NCBI GenBank assembly: GCA_032358255.1 | Contig: JAULBX010025386.1 | Location: 62,001-126,000 of the forward strand | DNA: 64,000 nucleotides | Direction: 5' to 3' | From: Heterotrichella gracilis | Lineage: Eukaryota; Sar; Xanthophyceae; Tribonematales; Xanthonemataceae | Shown: positions 46,277-58,511 of the stretch, in pieces | Position numbering within the stretch: the stretch's first letter is position 1 | Layout: each line of letters starts with the position of its first letter | The notes under the pieces: model-generated | Databases searched by the model: none | Seen by the model: only the letters and a program-made list of their open reading frames with translations | What the model was told of the DNA's origin: nothing | Program-made: the position numbers and the translations under genes

Positions 46277-47798
46277 TCACTCCCCCAGTATGGACCGAAG
46301 CTTCATCTTGCAGTTGTGCATCTCCAGGTTTAGCGTCCAGCACTGCACCCCCAGCAGCGCTGAGCTAGAAGCTTTACTGAGCGCCTGGCCCTGGTTGAAT
46401 ATCATTAACTGGGGCCCCGTGTTGGGTCCTGTACTGCTGTGCCGCTGCGCATACAGCCGCTTGCCAGCCGCCATCTCCATCAGCTGATCATACTGCTCCC
46501 CAGAGCACCCATGCAGGAAAATCTCCAAATATTCTAGCAGGCTGGTATTGGCAAAGAGCTGCACCACCGCCTGCATGTCCAGCGGCTTGTTGCGCACATT
46601 CAGCAGCATGTACCTGGCCTTTGGTATGACAGGTACCACCAGCGACACGTCAAAGTTGTAGCAGCAGATCTTGAGGTTGACCAGGCGCTGCGCCACGTGC
46701 GCCCACTGGTACCGGTCCAGGTGGGGGTGCGCCCACAGCACCAGCACCTGGAGGTCAGTGGGCAGCGCCTGCACAAACCCCGCCTGCACGGTGCTGTCCG
46801 AGGCGCACAGGCACAGGGAGGTGCAGCTGGGAGGCGCCACCAGGGCCGCATAGTCCAGCTTGTCGGGGCTGGACAGGCCCACTTGGCGTAGCTCGGCACA
46901 GGCTGAGAGGTCCAGGGAGACGCTGTAGTGGTCTGCCTGGGCGTTCAGGTGCTCTGCCCTGGACAGCCTGAGGGTGAGGCGCGCCAGGCTGGGGTGGCTG
47001 CAGGCGAAGCTGATGCTGGGCTGCAAGGGGAGCAATGCCTCGGCATCCAGCTTGTGCAGGGAGGGGAGGGTCTGTAGGGCGTCTAGGCAGCTGGTGAGCT
47101 GGGAGGCCAGCAGGCGGGACAGGTTGAGCTCCTTCAAACCCGTGAACCTCGAAAAGTAGGCCATGGAGAAGTTGCGCGGCAGCTTGTATGTTGCCATGGA
47201 GATGCACTCGAGGAGGTGGGGGGCTGCGGTGCCGGAGACCAGGCCCTGCTGCCCAAAGTACCGATGGAGGTCTTGGTCAGTGGCCGCCTGAAGCAGATGG
47301 CAGAGTTCAGTTGACCAACGCAATCTGTGTGATTGGTGGTTAGGAACGCTACATATGCTGCAAACAAATTTGTCTGAACACTGTTAAAGGCACCTTGAAG
47401 GGGAGGTGCAGCTCCAAAGCCCTCAACGGGGCGATATGGCAGCAGGACTGCAGCTGTGCCTCCATTGTGCTCCGCTCCTGAACGGTTGTCGGGCTCAGTG
47501 AGGCTGAAACACCACATGCCTCGCGCATGAGCGTGCGGAAGGTTTTGCACACTGACGCCACCGAGAACCAGGTGGCTGCTGACCACCCATGGCGCTTGTC
47601 TTTGGATAAGCTCAGCACGTGGCATAGCAGCTCTTTGGGTAGGGCAAGGAGGTGCAGCTCTGTGGCAGCTGGGTTGGGCTCAGCTGTCAGAATAGGGGGG
47701 TTGGGCTCTGACGTTGTCCTGCGCCGCTTCCTGCCACTTGTCCCTGGAGGAGTGGGAGGGGGTGCACTTAAGAGAAGTTCAATTCGCATGACTGACAT
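46277..47798 (-). CDS. F-box protein with leucine-rich-like C-terminus (paralogue 1)
   Basis: Two exons (47394-47798 and 46277-47287, phase 0) give 472 codons, 471 residues. An F-box follows a basic, Pro-rich N-terminus: LPKELLCHVLSLSKD...SVASVCKTFRTLM near residues 55-95. F-boxes bind Skp1 in SCF ubiquitin ligases. The remaining 370 residues are a string of degenerate leucine-rich units (GLKELNLSRLL, SLHKLDAEALLPL, LARLTLRLSRAEHL, LVNLKICCYNFDV), presumably the substrate receptor. It faces a second F-box gene head to head, and the two share the layout and a matching segment (VQAGFVQALPTDLQVL against LQAGFLAHLPRTLGHL). The target is unknown. Confidence 0.83.
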
Positions 47799-48572
47799 TC
47801 AGAAACGCTTCAAAACACATGCTGCAAAGGGAGTTGTGACGAGCTTGAACACTTTTGAACACTTTTGAAGGGCAGAGGTCCTGGAAGCCCAATGTCCTGG
47901 ACGAGTGAGGCACAGGGCATGCCAGGCACATATATGTTGACTTGAAGGCTGATGCTTACCTGCTAATGCAGCCATTGAAATAACTGAATTTCACACAAGT
48001 GGATTCCCGTTGTTCACCGCCGCTGTTGCCCTTGCCACGCCACGAGCTGGTCGAACAACGTCGCCACCTTTCAAGGTTTTTCAGAAAGGGTTCTCGGCGA
48101 GGCAAAACAGTGTCAACGCCACCTTGGCGATTTCAATACCACAACCTACTGACACCCCTTCTTCACTTCTTACATTGCCTATGATTGCTCACTTAAGTCC
48201 AATTGGCCCACTTTTGTCCACAAGAAAAGTCTTTATCCCACATGAAAAAAGTAGAATAACCCCCCTCTGCATGCGTAGTGGCACCGAGGTTATTAAGGTC
48301 GCAAAGGCTCATTCACCTGCCAAGAACTACACTCCACTCCTACCAGCTTTGCAGTTGGATTTGGTATCCTTTCTCACAAGCAAACTCGAGGTGGGGATTA
48401 TGCATGCAATGTGGGCGATTATGCATGCATGCATGTGGGAAGTGGGTGGGTAGGATGAACCGCGGTCAGATGCTGTGCAGATGAACCCACGCCAGCAGTT
48501 CATATCATCTATCAAGCTTGTTTCCGTGTTCTGTTAACCTTGCAGGTTCGTGGTCTTCCAGGGAGCTGCACC
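47799..48572. promoter_or_regulatory. Bidirectional intergenic region between the two F-box genes
   Basis: 774 bases between two divergent starts, probably a shared promoter region. It contains repeated gcatgcat words at about 48402-48430. Confidence 0.5.
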
Positions 48573-49985
48573 ATGGACACCGAAGAACCACCGCCCATAC
48601 ACCTATACGAGTTACCCAGTGAAATCCTAGGGCAAATATTCCAACGTGTGAGGGGAGACGGACGCTTGTTTACAGGTCGTGACTGGTACAGGTGCGCAGA
48701 GTTGGGCAATCCCTCCTAGGCATCTACTTTAAGGTTCCTGTGGCATCAACTTGTTGTGCCCACCTGCTTGTGTACAACTGCACAGACACTTAAGTCTAGT
48801 AGGTTTGTTGCTGGTTATAAAAGTTGAGTACCCCTTTACCCCTGGAACTTTGCCTGTGAAGTGAAACCAGTCTCATCACGCAGGTGTGCGGTGGTGAGCA
48901 AAACTTTCTGGCATTACATGGTTCAGTCAGCTCCTGTCGATGTGACCTTGCGGCCTTTTAGCACGGATGACTGGGCAGAGCAGAAAGCAAAATTTTTACC
49001 GCTCTCCAAGGCACTCGGTGTTCAAATGCTTTCAGCGGTGCTGGAACCACAGATCAGGGACCCTGGCTCGCTGGGCGACCTGTTTGGCCTCTGTGGGTCG
49101 CTATCGCAGCCCAATAAACTGCAGCACCTTGAGTTTCAGACCTGCACACCTCAGCAACTTGCAGAGGCAAAGCTCCATGGTCTAAACCTTTACAGCCTGT
49201 GCACACTGCAGCTGACAGTCCTGACGCCTGACACGTGCGCCACCATCTGCAACGCGCTCCACAGCTGCCTTCCAGCCCTCAGCTATCTGTTCCTCCAGAT
49301 TGCGCTTCCCACAAACCCGGAGCCTCTGCGCATCACACTGGCGCACGCAGCAGTTCATAAGGTTGGGTTTGCGGTGCAAAGCATGCTCCAGCAGCCCTGC
49401 ACAGGCAGTCCGGAGGTGCACGTCGACCTGGAAGGTTGCCGAGTGCTGTGGGCCTTCCAGTTGCGAACAACACACCCATGCAAGCTGGCCACCTGCAGCC
49501 TACCAGCCTCAGCCATGGCTGTTGCCGTGGTTGCTCCTCGCAGCCAGCTGCAGGCAGGCTTCTTGGCGCACTTGCCTCGCACGCTGGGTCACCTGTCTTT
49601 CCAGGTGGAATCTGGGCCTCCACCGGAGATATGGTCGGCGCTCGGCCACCACTTTGAGAGCCTGAGAGATTTTGTGCTCATCCTGATGGAAGAGCACGAC
49701 GCTCCCGTCCTATGGGACGCTGACATCCCCCTGGCAAAGCATGCGGAGCTGGTGGCGGAGGCCAGCGTGCCCTTGCCTAGGGTATCGACTTGGCTGCAGA
49801 ACCCCAAAGTGCAGGAGCTGTACGTGCCAATGACGACAGCAACATGCAGCGGTGCTTTTGACGCTTTCCTGCAGCACGGGCTGCTGAAGCAGTTCCATCA
49901 GACTGTGGTGCTGGGCAGCCATATGTTCCCAATGGCGAATGCGAGCAGGTTTCCAATGCTGGGGCTCAGCAGGCTGTCGGGCTAG
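48573..49985 (+). CDS. F-box protein (paralogue 2)
   Basis: Two exons (48573-48691 and 48884-49985, phase 2 junction giving Arg) make 1221 nt and 406 residues. The F-box is at residues 12-55 (LYELPSEILGQIFQRV...CAVVSKTFWHYMVQ). The rest contains leucine-rich-like stretches (LNLYSLCTLQLTVLTP, LPALSYLFLQIALP) and a region alignable by eye with the divergent neighbour (HVDLEGCRVLWAF... and LQAGFLAHLPRTLGHL). It is predicted to be an SCF substrate receptor with unknown target. The intron sits inside the F-box here, whereas paralogue 1 has its intron further downstream, so the pair is old or was rearranged. Confidence 0.82.
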
Positions 49986-51541
49986 ACAGCGGAGCCTAGC
50001 TTGTACATGTCGCATTTTGACTTGCTGCAACATTACAGTTCTTTGCCAAACTGGGTGCATGGATCGCTTTATGGACGTATGTTGATTGTTCAGATCTCCA
50101 TTCGGGAATACAGTGTAGTGACTGAAACCTTTACGTTGGAAATGATGGTTTGTGTAGTACTCAATGAGAGGTGTACCCACTGCACGAACTTCAAGTACCC
50201 AGCAGTTTCTTATAAATACCCATTTTGATTGAGCACTACATGATGTAGCAAGTAGACGGTACTGTTTTGTTTTTGTTTTTAATCTTTTTGCCCAGGTCCT
50301 GTCTTGTCAGTGTTTGTTTTTCTTTAGGGGCCCCTGGGCCAGGACCCGGTCTAAACATAGCAATCACTCCAACCCTATAGAAAGAAAGAAAGAAACAAAA
50401 CGCCCCCACACACGGCGGCAAACCACAACCAGCAATGTTGAAAAACACAGACAAGCCGGGCAGCAACCAGTGGAACATGGCCTATAAAATATAAAGCATT
50501 GAACGACCAGCCGGTGCAGCATGCAGTCAGCTTTTGAGTGAGCTGTTCCAGATGACACCTCGTTTAAAAGTAGTTAACACCCTCAGAGGCCTCTAGGATC
50601 TGTCGATGCTGGTGGTGAGCTTCATAAGGGCGCCACAGGTAGAGGGATATTCAATCAATTACATAATATTATTCAATAATTGCTCTAAGCCAAAATAAGG
50701 GCCCCATGCATGTCACATCGCAAGTTGCATCACTGGCAAGTTACTGCTGTGGTTGGCAGGTCTCAAACTGGTAATGTTCCTAGACTAATGGCATATGCGT
50801 GTATGTACTGCATTGTGTCATTAACTCGCCGAGGCAATGATCAATCGCGACAAATGAGCCATCAACGTGCAGCATGTCCAGCATGTGCCACGAACTAAGA
50901 TGAGCTCCTATTGCCCGGCCTTGCGTGGTGGTGTCAAACCATGGTACACAGTTCGCCCCTACACACACGTGCGCGAGCTTCTACTGCCCGGTATACTGGG
51001 CGGTAAATACTAATAACCTAGATTTATCACACCACTGGTATTGGCATCATAAGCAATGACAACAAAACAAGCACGCGTGCGTCTTGAAATGTGCCATGCA
51101 AAAGGAGGAATATACATCCCCACACAACCAAATGCTCCATTGGTTGCAAGTCATACCCGCTATCTTGACGTCTCCGAAAAAAATATAAACTGACAGCATG
51201 CAAGCCATGCAGGTCTCATATTGACTTGCGTGGATCTGCAGCGGCCTTGGGCAGGTGGTACAGCACAGTTTTCCCTGTCTGGGTCACAATTTTAAACAAA
51301 CCACTCAACTTCAACTTATACAGTGTTGGCAAATGCTACCCTATTGACAGGCAGCCTAAATGCTGCAACCAGTTCATCCAATCAACAACAACAAAAAATA
51401 TGCCATATGAACACCCCATTGCCCGTTCCCTCTCTTTCTTGATCCTTAATCATTCCCTTTGGTTACTGCCAGGTTCCCAACCGGTGCTGGAAGCTGTCAG
51501 CCGTGCATCCACGTGCAGTTGCTGGGTGTGCAGCATCCAGG
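49986..51541. other. Convergent intergenic region
   Basis: 1.55 kb between the F-box 2 stop (plus) and the stop of the Pro/Ala-rich gene (minus). I found only short open frames, a small aaagaaag run at about 50378-50396 and AT-rich sequence. Confidence 0.5.
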
Positions 51542-54500
51542 TCACGCTGCGCTTCCCGCAGGCTTGTTGTTGCCTGTGACCCAAGCAAAGATGGCCAGAA
51601 TCATCTGCCATATCTTGTTGAGCAGCTCCTTGATCCACTCCAGCACACCAGCTTGCTTCTTGTGCTTGGACTCATCCTCAGCAGCCTGCGAGGCATGTGC
51701 AGCATTGGTAAGCCAACACCAACACTTAGCCTTGCTACCATAACCAGTTTGCGAAACCCAGGGACGTGTGGGCTGTACTGTTCTCTCAACACACCTAATT
51801 TGCACATGTTGTACATTACCAGCAGGTTTGGCAAGATAGAGCTGGGTAGCACAAACTGAGCAAGGGCGACTGCTAATGTGCCCTACCTTGAAGCAGGCAC
51901 GAAACATATAAAAGATACATGCAGCGCCAGGGCAGGAGTGGGGGGCACACGCTAGGCACACTTCACTGCGCATCCGGCTGTCCTGCCGGCATGCATGTAG
52001 CTAACAAGCTTAGCCACACACCTGCGTTGCTGCTGCAGCAACTGACGCCACAGCTGCCGTGGTTGATTCGAGCACAGATGCCTCCTGCTGCTCCACAACC
52101 TCCTGGCGCTTGACGTAGTCATTCCACAGCCCCTTGATCTTCTCCTCATGCAGCTGCTGCTTGAGCTCAACAGGCTGGCAGGAAAAGGCACAAGAAGTAT
52201 CAGTGTCTACGTCTTATTTTGGGAGCCACATTCTGTTGGGCTATAATGCACTGCAGCAATACGGGTTATGCTGGCCACTGTCATTTATTTATTTAATTTA
52301 TTCAATGAAAAATAACTTGAATAAATAAATGCAAGCTGGCAGGCTATCTCTTTGCCCAGAAACACAGCAATGGCTGACCACAAGGGTGCCAACAACACCA
52401 TCCAGGAAGTGTACCCAAGTTGGGTAACCGAACTGGTTATGATTAGTAAAGTAGGTGAACGGTGCCAGACAGGACAAAGTGCTGGCAAAAAAAAACGCAC
52501 CACAGGTGATGCAGCACTTGGAGCACTCGACACCATGTCCTCTTCCACCAGGCCCTTCAAGAAGGTCTCAGGGGTCAAACGGGGCTCGGCAGCGGGTGTG
52601 GATGGTGCTGCTGTGTCTGATGCTGGTGCGTCAATTGCCACAGCTGTTGATGTCACCTGGGGTGCAGACAGCACACCACAGTTTGCAGACATTTTCCCAA
52701 TAGCCCGTTGTCATTGTCAAAAATTCCAGCATTCGCATGGACATGCATTGCGAGTGGCCATGCTGCTGGCAATGCAACCAGATGAATTTCCCCATTAAGT
52801 TCACTCACTCATCTCATTCAGTATCAAGTTTTGCTTGTTGGCTTACCTCGTCTGTCTCTGTCTCGGGCTCAGCAGCGGGTGTGGATGGTGCTGCTGTGTC
52901 CGCTGCTGGTGCTTCAGTTGCCACAGCTGTGGGTGCCACCTGGGGTGCAGACAACACACCACAGTTTGCAGACTCTTCTTTTGATGAAATAATGCCATTG
53001 CCACGAGTTTCTAGCATTCGCATGCACATGCATTGCAACTCGTCACAACTTTTTAGGTAACAATCTATAATCTGTCATTCTGCTAATATCAACATCACAT
53101 TTTCCTTTCGAAAGTACCTCGTTTGTCTCGGTGGGTTTCACTTCTGTGACATACTGCTTGTACACAGACTTCACAAACGTCTCCAAGTTGCCTTCCTCAA
53201 CCTCCACCTGCGCAACAAGGAAACAGGTTTCAGGGTTAAAAGTTATTGTGACCTGGGTATGTGCTGGAGGCACAGTGGGTGCGGACACAATCAACTCCAA
53301 AGATACCAGAACAGCCGCAAATAACGACAGCCATGTCTGAGGGAATGATCGGGAATGGAATGATTTAGATTACGTGTGCATGGTGGCAATCGCAATGCAG
53401 CCCCACCTCCTTGGTTACTACTTATTCAGCAGCCAATGATCTGGGGAAATGATTGGGAATGAATCATGATATGGATTGGTTGCTAATATCGCTGTACCAG
53501 TGGAACACATGTAAGTAAGGATAAGGGTAATTGCAAATGCAATGCAGCCCCACCTCCGTGGTTATCTCCTCCACAGCAATAAAGGAGGTGGCCACAGGGC
53601 CAGCTGCGGCTGCCCTGGCAGCAAACACTGGCACCGCTGCAGGGCTGGTGGCTGGGGCAGCAGCTTCATCTTGAGAGATCTCGGCTGGTGCTGGAGTGGG
53701 GGCGGGCTCAGCTTCACCAGCCTCAGCTGGCGCCGCATCATGGGTGGTTGTCGGGGAGGCGGGAGCAGCCTCAGCAGCAGCCACTGGCGAGGGAGCGGGG
53801 GTGGTGGGCGGGGAGTCGGCTTCAGCTGGCGCCGTGGCGGGGGTGGTGGGCGGGGTCTCCGCGCGGTGGGTGGTGGGTGCGGCAGCAGCTGCAACTGCCA
53901 ACACTGGCGCCGCAGTGGGGGTGGCGGGTGCGGCCTTCGCAGGCGGGGTGGGAGCTGGTGGAGCAGCGGGGGGTGCCTGCGGTTGCCCAACTGACAGCTT
54001 CACTGCTGCTTCCCTGGACGATGCACTGCCAAAGGCCGATGTGGGTTGCTCGATCTTTGGCGGGGATGGCTCCTCCTTGACCACTGCATGCGCTGCTTGT
54101 GGCACTGGCGGTGGTGGCCCCTTGGCGGGGGTTGGCACTGGCGCGGGCGGGGCGGCTGCTGCCTTGGGTTGCTCCACCTTTGGCTCGGCAGGCTCCTCCT
54201 TGACCACTACATGCGCTGCTTGTGGCACTGCCGGTGGTGGTGCTTCCGCGGGAGTTGGCTCTGCAGCGGGCGCGGTGCCTGCTGCCTTGGGTTGCTCTGC
54301 CTTTGGCGCAGATGACTCCTCCTTGACCGGTGCAGGTGCTGCGTGCGCCACTGACGGTGGTGCGCTCGGCTCTGAAGCCTGCTCGGTGACAGGTGCAGGC
54401 TTGGGTGGCTCCGCACTTGGCTCCTTGACCGCAGCAGGCGGCGCTGCTTGTGCCACAGGCGCTGGTGCCTTGGCGGGGGTCGGCTCAGCAGCGGATGCGG

Positions 54501-55194
54501 TGCCCACTGCCGGGGGGGCATCCGCAGGCTTGGGCTGGGCTGCAGGCAGCAGGGTGGCTGCTTGTCCTGTAGTGGCACGTGATGGTGACGCAGCTGGTGG
54601 GGTGGCTACTGCAGTGGCAGTGGTGGGCGCCGGCGCGCTTGCGGGAGCCTCCACAGGCTCTGGGGCTGGCTTGGGCTGTGGGGGTGGGGTCGCTACTGGG
54701 GAGGGCGGTGCGGAGGCGAGGCTGATCTGCGACTGGCTGCTGCGCTTGGACGTAGCCATCTCGTGGAATGCTGTCATGCACCCGTATGTCACCCCCGTGC
54801 ACAGCAGGATGAAGGCTGCCCCTGCCCAGCTGACCCCCATCCTCTCAGAAACCCACACTGCATCTGCGGCCTGGGACGGTGCAGCGGCGAGCATCACGGC
54901 AGCTGATATCGTGGCGACTTGGAGGTGCTTCAAGGCGAAGGCCTTGGCTGACTGGGCAAGCAGCTCTGGCAGCTTCTCTGAATGCATCCCAGTGGCATGA
55001 AGCCGTGAACTAGTCATGCTGCCGATAGTGTCGCGGGAGTGGCTGTGCCCAAGCTTGCATCGTACCACTGTGCGGTAGCGAGGCACGATAAGAGCTGGAA
55101 CGCCGTTTTTGTATGACAAACGCTGAGGGAAAGCGGCTGGGTGGTGGCCTGCCCTGGGCAAGGCATGAGGCATGCCGAGGCAAGTTAGCCCCAT
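51542..55194 (-). CDS. Pro/Ala-rich protein with plastid/thylakoid-type N-terminus and repeated exon module
   Basis: Six exons, all in phase 0 (53554-55194, 53118-53207, 52847-52939, 52501-52656, 52022-52174, 51542-51685), give 2277 nt and 758 residues. The N-terminus is a basic, Ser-rich presequence followed by a hydrophobic run ending APSQA-AD (about 92-110), like a thylakoid-transfer or plastid-envelope signal, and then a membrane segment (about 121-141). About 400 residues of Pro/Ala/Glu repeats follow (units such as QAAH(A/V)VVKEEP and PKAEQPKAA). Exons 3 and 4 are diverged tandem copies, both reading TAVA--APA-DTAAPSTPAAEP. The C-terminus has charged helices and an amphipathic WIKELLNKIWQMILAIFAWV. 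No family is recognised. It may be a tethering or structural plastid protein, but that is inference. Confidence 0.72.
52501..52980 (-). repeat. Tandem exon duplication inside the Pro/Ala-rich gene
   Basis: The block around 52656-52790 and the block around 52939-53040 are alignable through acceptor, exon and upstream intron (gcattcgcatg-acatgcattgc in both). The spacing is about 285 bases. Because all exons here are phase 0, the extra copy kept the frame and both copies appear to be coding. Confidence 0.8.
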
Positions 55195-55746
55195 TGTGGG
55201 GCTTGCAATGGTTGAGAAGCAAGAACAGCCGCTAGGCCGCAGACAGCACCAGAAGTAGGGAACAAACCTACTCAGTGAGAAACTGATTGGGGACTATGAG
55301 TCCGGTAAACCAAAAGTGCGCGGTTTCGGAGCGTGGGCGATGTTATGCACGGGATCAAAGCAAAGGCGCCTAGGGTTGCGTTTTACTAGGTCCCTGGAAA
55401 AAAAGTTGCACACAGGAAGGCGCACGGCTAATCGCTGCAGCAACAAACTATTTAGCTCTGACGCAAACCGCAGCCCACTTACAACGTTTGAAACTGGGTT
55501 TGAATATCGGATTAGATGACCCAAATCTTGACATGGGCAGGCATGCCGTTCGTAATCCCCGGTCCCTTAAGGTCAGTCCCAAATTACAAAATGGGCAGAA
55601 AAGATGCCCAAACAGGGTGTTTCAGCTGGCCAAGCACCAAAACATGTGGATCACAGGGCCAACAACATTGCAGTGCCTTGACAAGAATTTCAAAAGTAAT
55701 CAATGCCCAATTGCGAGCACAGATTGAGAAGCCCCTGTGGTCTGCA
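55195..55746. other. Intergenic region upstream of the Pro/Ala-rich gene
   Basis: About 550 bases between two minus-strand genes, holding the promoter of one and the 3' UTR of the other. Nothing else is visible. Confidence 0.45.
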
Positions 55747-57008
55747 TTATGACGCATCCAATCGTGGGCCACTCCACCATCTGGCAGTGCCGCTCAGCAT
55801 CAGTGGCAAGTGCACAGGCCATTGCTTGCCCAGCCTGCGGTTGTACTTGGCGTCACAAGTCTCCACCTCCACTGCCTGCTTCTCCAGCTTCTCCACACAC
55901 TCGTGGATTTGTGTACCTAGTGATGCAGCCTGCAGCAAGGGAGGAATGATAGAGGCGCACAGCATGAGGTGGCACAGCAACAGACGTAATCCCCACGATG
56001 CCTCACTGTCATCAAATGGTAATATGACACCGGAAGAAGCAACAGTAGAGAGCCAGATCGTGAACCGTCTGCACTTGCTAAGGAACGTTCATTGCTTTAA
56101 ATTGACCACCTTACCTCGGCGGCCGCTTGCTGTTCAAACTGCCTCCAGAACTGCTCTGATAGTCCTACTTTGCGGCAGTGCTCCAGGTGTTCTTGAAGCG
56201 CCACCTGTTTCGCATGCGTCCAGCCTGAAAGGAACAATTCATGGTCAATACTGTTTGATACAATATGGGTGAGTAGTATTGAGACAAGGACAAGAGACAA
56301 GAAATGTGTGCTTAAAGGTGACAGCAGGTCAGTACAGACCCCATTCGCAATGTGCGCGTGTTCTTTTAAAAATGGAATTAAAGCGAACAAAACGCCATTG
56401 CATGGGATCAGGGATCGCCATGCACCTGTCCGCTCACCTGCCCGCTTGGTGCGTCGTGCACTGCAGGTTTGCTGCCATTTTTGCCGTTGTAGCACATAGC
56501 CCTCCGCCTGCACCCGCATGGATTCCCAGCCCTTTTGCATCTTCTGCAGCAAAGCAATACCCAGTTTCAGTGGCTAGTGAAGTGAGCTATACTCACAGCT
56601 GGCGCACAACTGATACAACATAGAACTAGCATATATGTTGTCTAGCTATGCTCACAGCTGTGCGCCACCTGATATCAATTGTACACCAGGCGACGGGCCC
56701 AAACATGCATGTACTTGCTCCAGTAGGCTTTCCCTATTTCAAACCTCTCTAAATGTGTGGTCCCCCCTCTCTAGCTTATGTAGGGTGAAGGGTCGGGGTT
56801 AGCATGGGGTTAGGGTTTAGGGTCGGGTTGTTTTGTTCACCTCTAGGTGCGCCTGTCCCTCCCGCAGGCGTCGGATCTGTGCCAGGTACTGCTGCTTCAG
56901 GGTGTGGAAGTACAGCAGGTGGTCAAACCTGTCCTCCGCAGCAGCCTTGGCGAACAGCACCAGCACAGCCACCAACACAGCTGCAGCCAGCAGCCCGCCT
57001 TCATGACC
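55747..57008 (-). CDS. Small membrane-anchored coiled-coil protein, 5' end not found
   Basis: Four joined exons (56841-57008, 56438-56543, 56115-56224, 55747-55929) are consistent in phase and end at TAA 55749-55747. The first visible exon encodes a membrane helix (LLAAAVLVAVLVLFAKAAA). Charged, heptad-like helices follow (YFHTLKQQYLAQIRRLREGQ, EQFWRQFEQQAAAEAASLGT, CVEKLEKQAVEVETC). No ATG in the correct frame opens the first exon, so at least one upstream exon is missing from this model. No family recognised. It looks like a single-pass protein with a soluble coiled-coil tail. Confidence 0.6.
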
Positions 57009-58511
57009 CTGTGCACAGTGGTCCACACACTCAGAAGGTCCAGGTGCTGTCAACGTATACACATATGACAAAACCAGGTATTTTACTAAAATTGTGTCTC
57101 TTCCCAGCTAGCACCTAATCAAATTTTGCATGCATAATGCATGCATGCATCCATTCATGAGAAGCAAAATTGTGGATGGCGTAACACAGCCCAGTGTGAA
57201 TATTGGTGACCTTCGTCTGTCCAACTGAGTGTCACTCACAGACGCCAAAGACACCTACTCATGTTGTTATATGCTTTGGGAACGCACCAAATACCACTCC
57301 TTTAGCCTGGAAGGTGCTGCTGCTGGTGCGGATGTGGTGGCTTTGGGGGTCGGCAGGTGGGGCTGCAACCTGTTCCTCAAGCTTTTAGCTATAATAGAAC
57401 CTGGGTATCGCATGTTGATGCATTAACTTAGCGTTGCTGAGCCTCGCCTGTTAACACCCTGTGGGTGTTAATTTTGGGGACAGCACCACCAGCAGACGTC
57501 TTAGCAACAGGGGTTGGGTGCATTTGATTCTTTTACTGCGTTCCAGCTTTGGAACCGAGACAGTGTAAGGGCTGGGGTGACTGTGCCAATCAAGGGGAGC
57601 AAGGTCTTACGGGAGGGTAGCTAATTAGCTAATTAATTAGTAGAGCATATTATCAGCTACTTTCGGACACCCTGTGGCAACCCTACCGTATTCGAGTGCA
57701 AATTGGTTCACTTAGAGCACGGTGATAACAGTGTTGTCTTCAAGAGACAGGAGGTCGGCCACCGGAACTTGCTCCGGACATCAGTCATACTGTGCATGTT
57801 GGTTCAGCGGTCTCGCCACAATACTGTCCTGATCTTCTGCAAATCCTTGGTCCACATCCTGACGCTTTCTTAAAACAACCCACCAAGGTAACAGAAACAA
57901 CATAATCCGAAGCAACACAAGTCATTTTCGAACCCTAGCATAAATGCATGCATGCATGCGCTGCGGACGCCTTGTCGCCTCACAGTGGGCACGGTATCGG
58001 CCGTTGGGTTCTTTTGGACTAGGAATTTCAACCCGTCAACTCTGCGCTTCTCTCGCACAGGATCCCTGCTTAAACTTGTGCCTCTCAATGCACGCAATGT
58101 GCTTGCTGTGAGCGCCAATTCAAACCCAACTTTCGAAAGGCCCGTTGGGAAGTCGAGCGCGGTCCTTTGGCCAAGCCCTCGTGTGTCCTTTCATCCTTGG
58201 ACTAATTAGTGCAGTTGACTGCTGCGTTTTCCGTGTGCAACCTAAACAGGAACCTGCCCACCTTCCCTGCTCTCTGGGCTGCTTCTGCTCAACCCCTCAT
58301 TACTTGTCCACACAACACAGCTAACCGCTGGTGGCACTGTATGACAGGTACTTGGAGGGTTTTGGCCACAAAGCTGTTTCAAGCAATGCTGGACACCTGA
58401 ACTTCCCTGGGTTTCCAGCCCACCCTGTGCCAAATTCCAGCGCCTGCCCCAAGTTGAGCGGTGCTGTACTTCCAGCCGCATCCCCTGTTGGCGTGACCAA
58501 CCGCGAGCAAG
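57009..58511. other. Region between the coiled-coil gene and the right-hand gene
   Basis: 1.5 kb that should hold the unseen 5' exon of the coiled-coil gene and the promoter of the right-hand gene. A plus-strand frame at 57229-57426 was considered but has no supporting features. Confidence 0.4.

Noticed and set aside
50975-51005. Imperfect palindrome around ccggtatactggg
   Set aside because: Short, single-copy and mismatched, within what chance would give in this much intergenic DNA.
53696-55000. 434-codon Gly/Ala-rich frame on the plus strand
   Set aside because: It is the antisense shadow of the Pro/Ala-rich exon; GC-rich repeats keep the opposite strand open. The minus-strand frame has the presequence, membrane segment and consistent splicing.
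57229-57426. Plus-strand frame of 65 codons as a small gene
   Set aside because: No ATG start, no recognised motif and no supporting splice sites.
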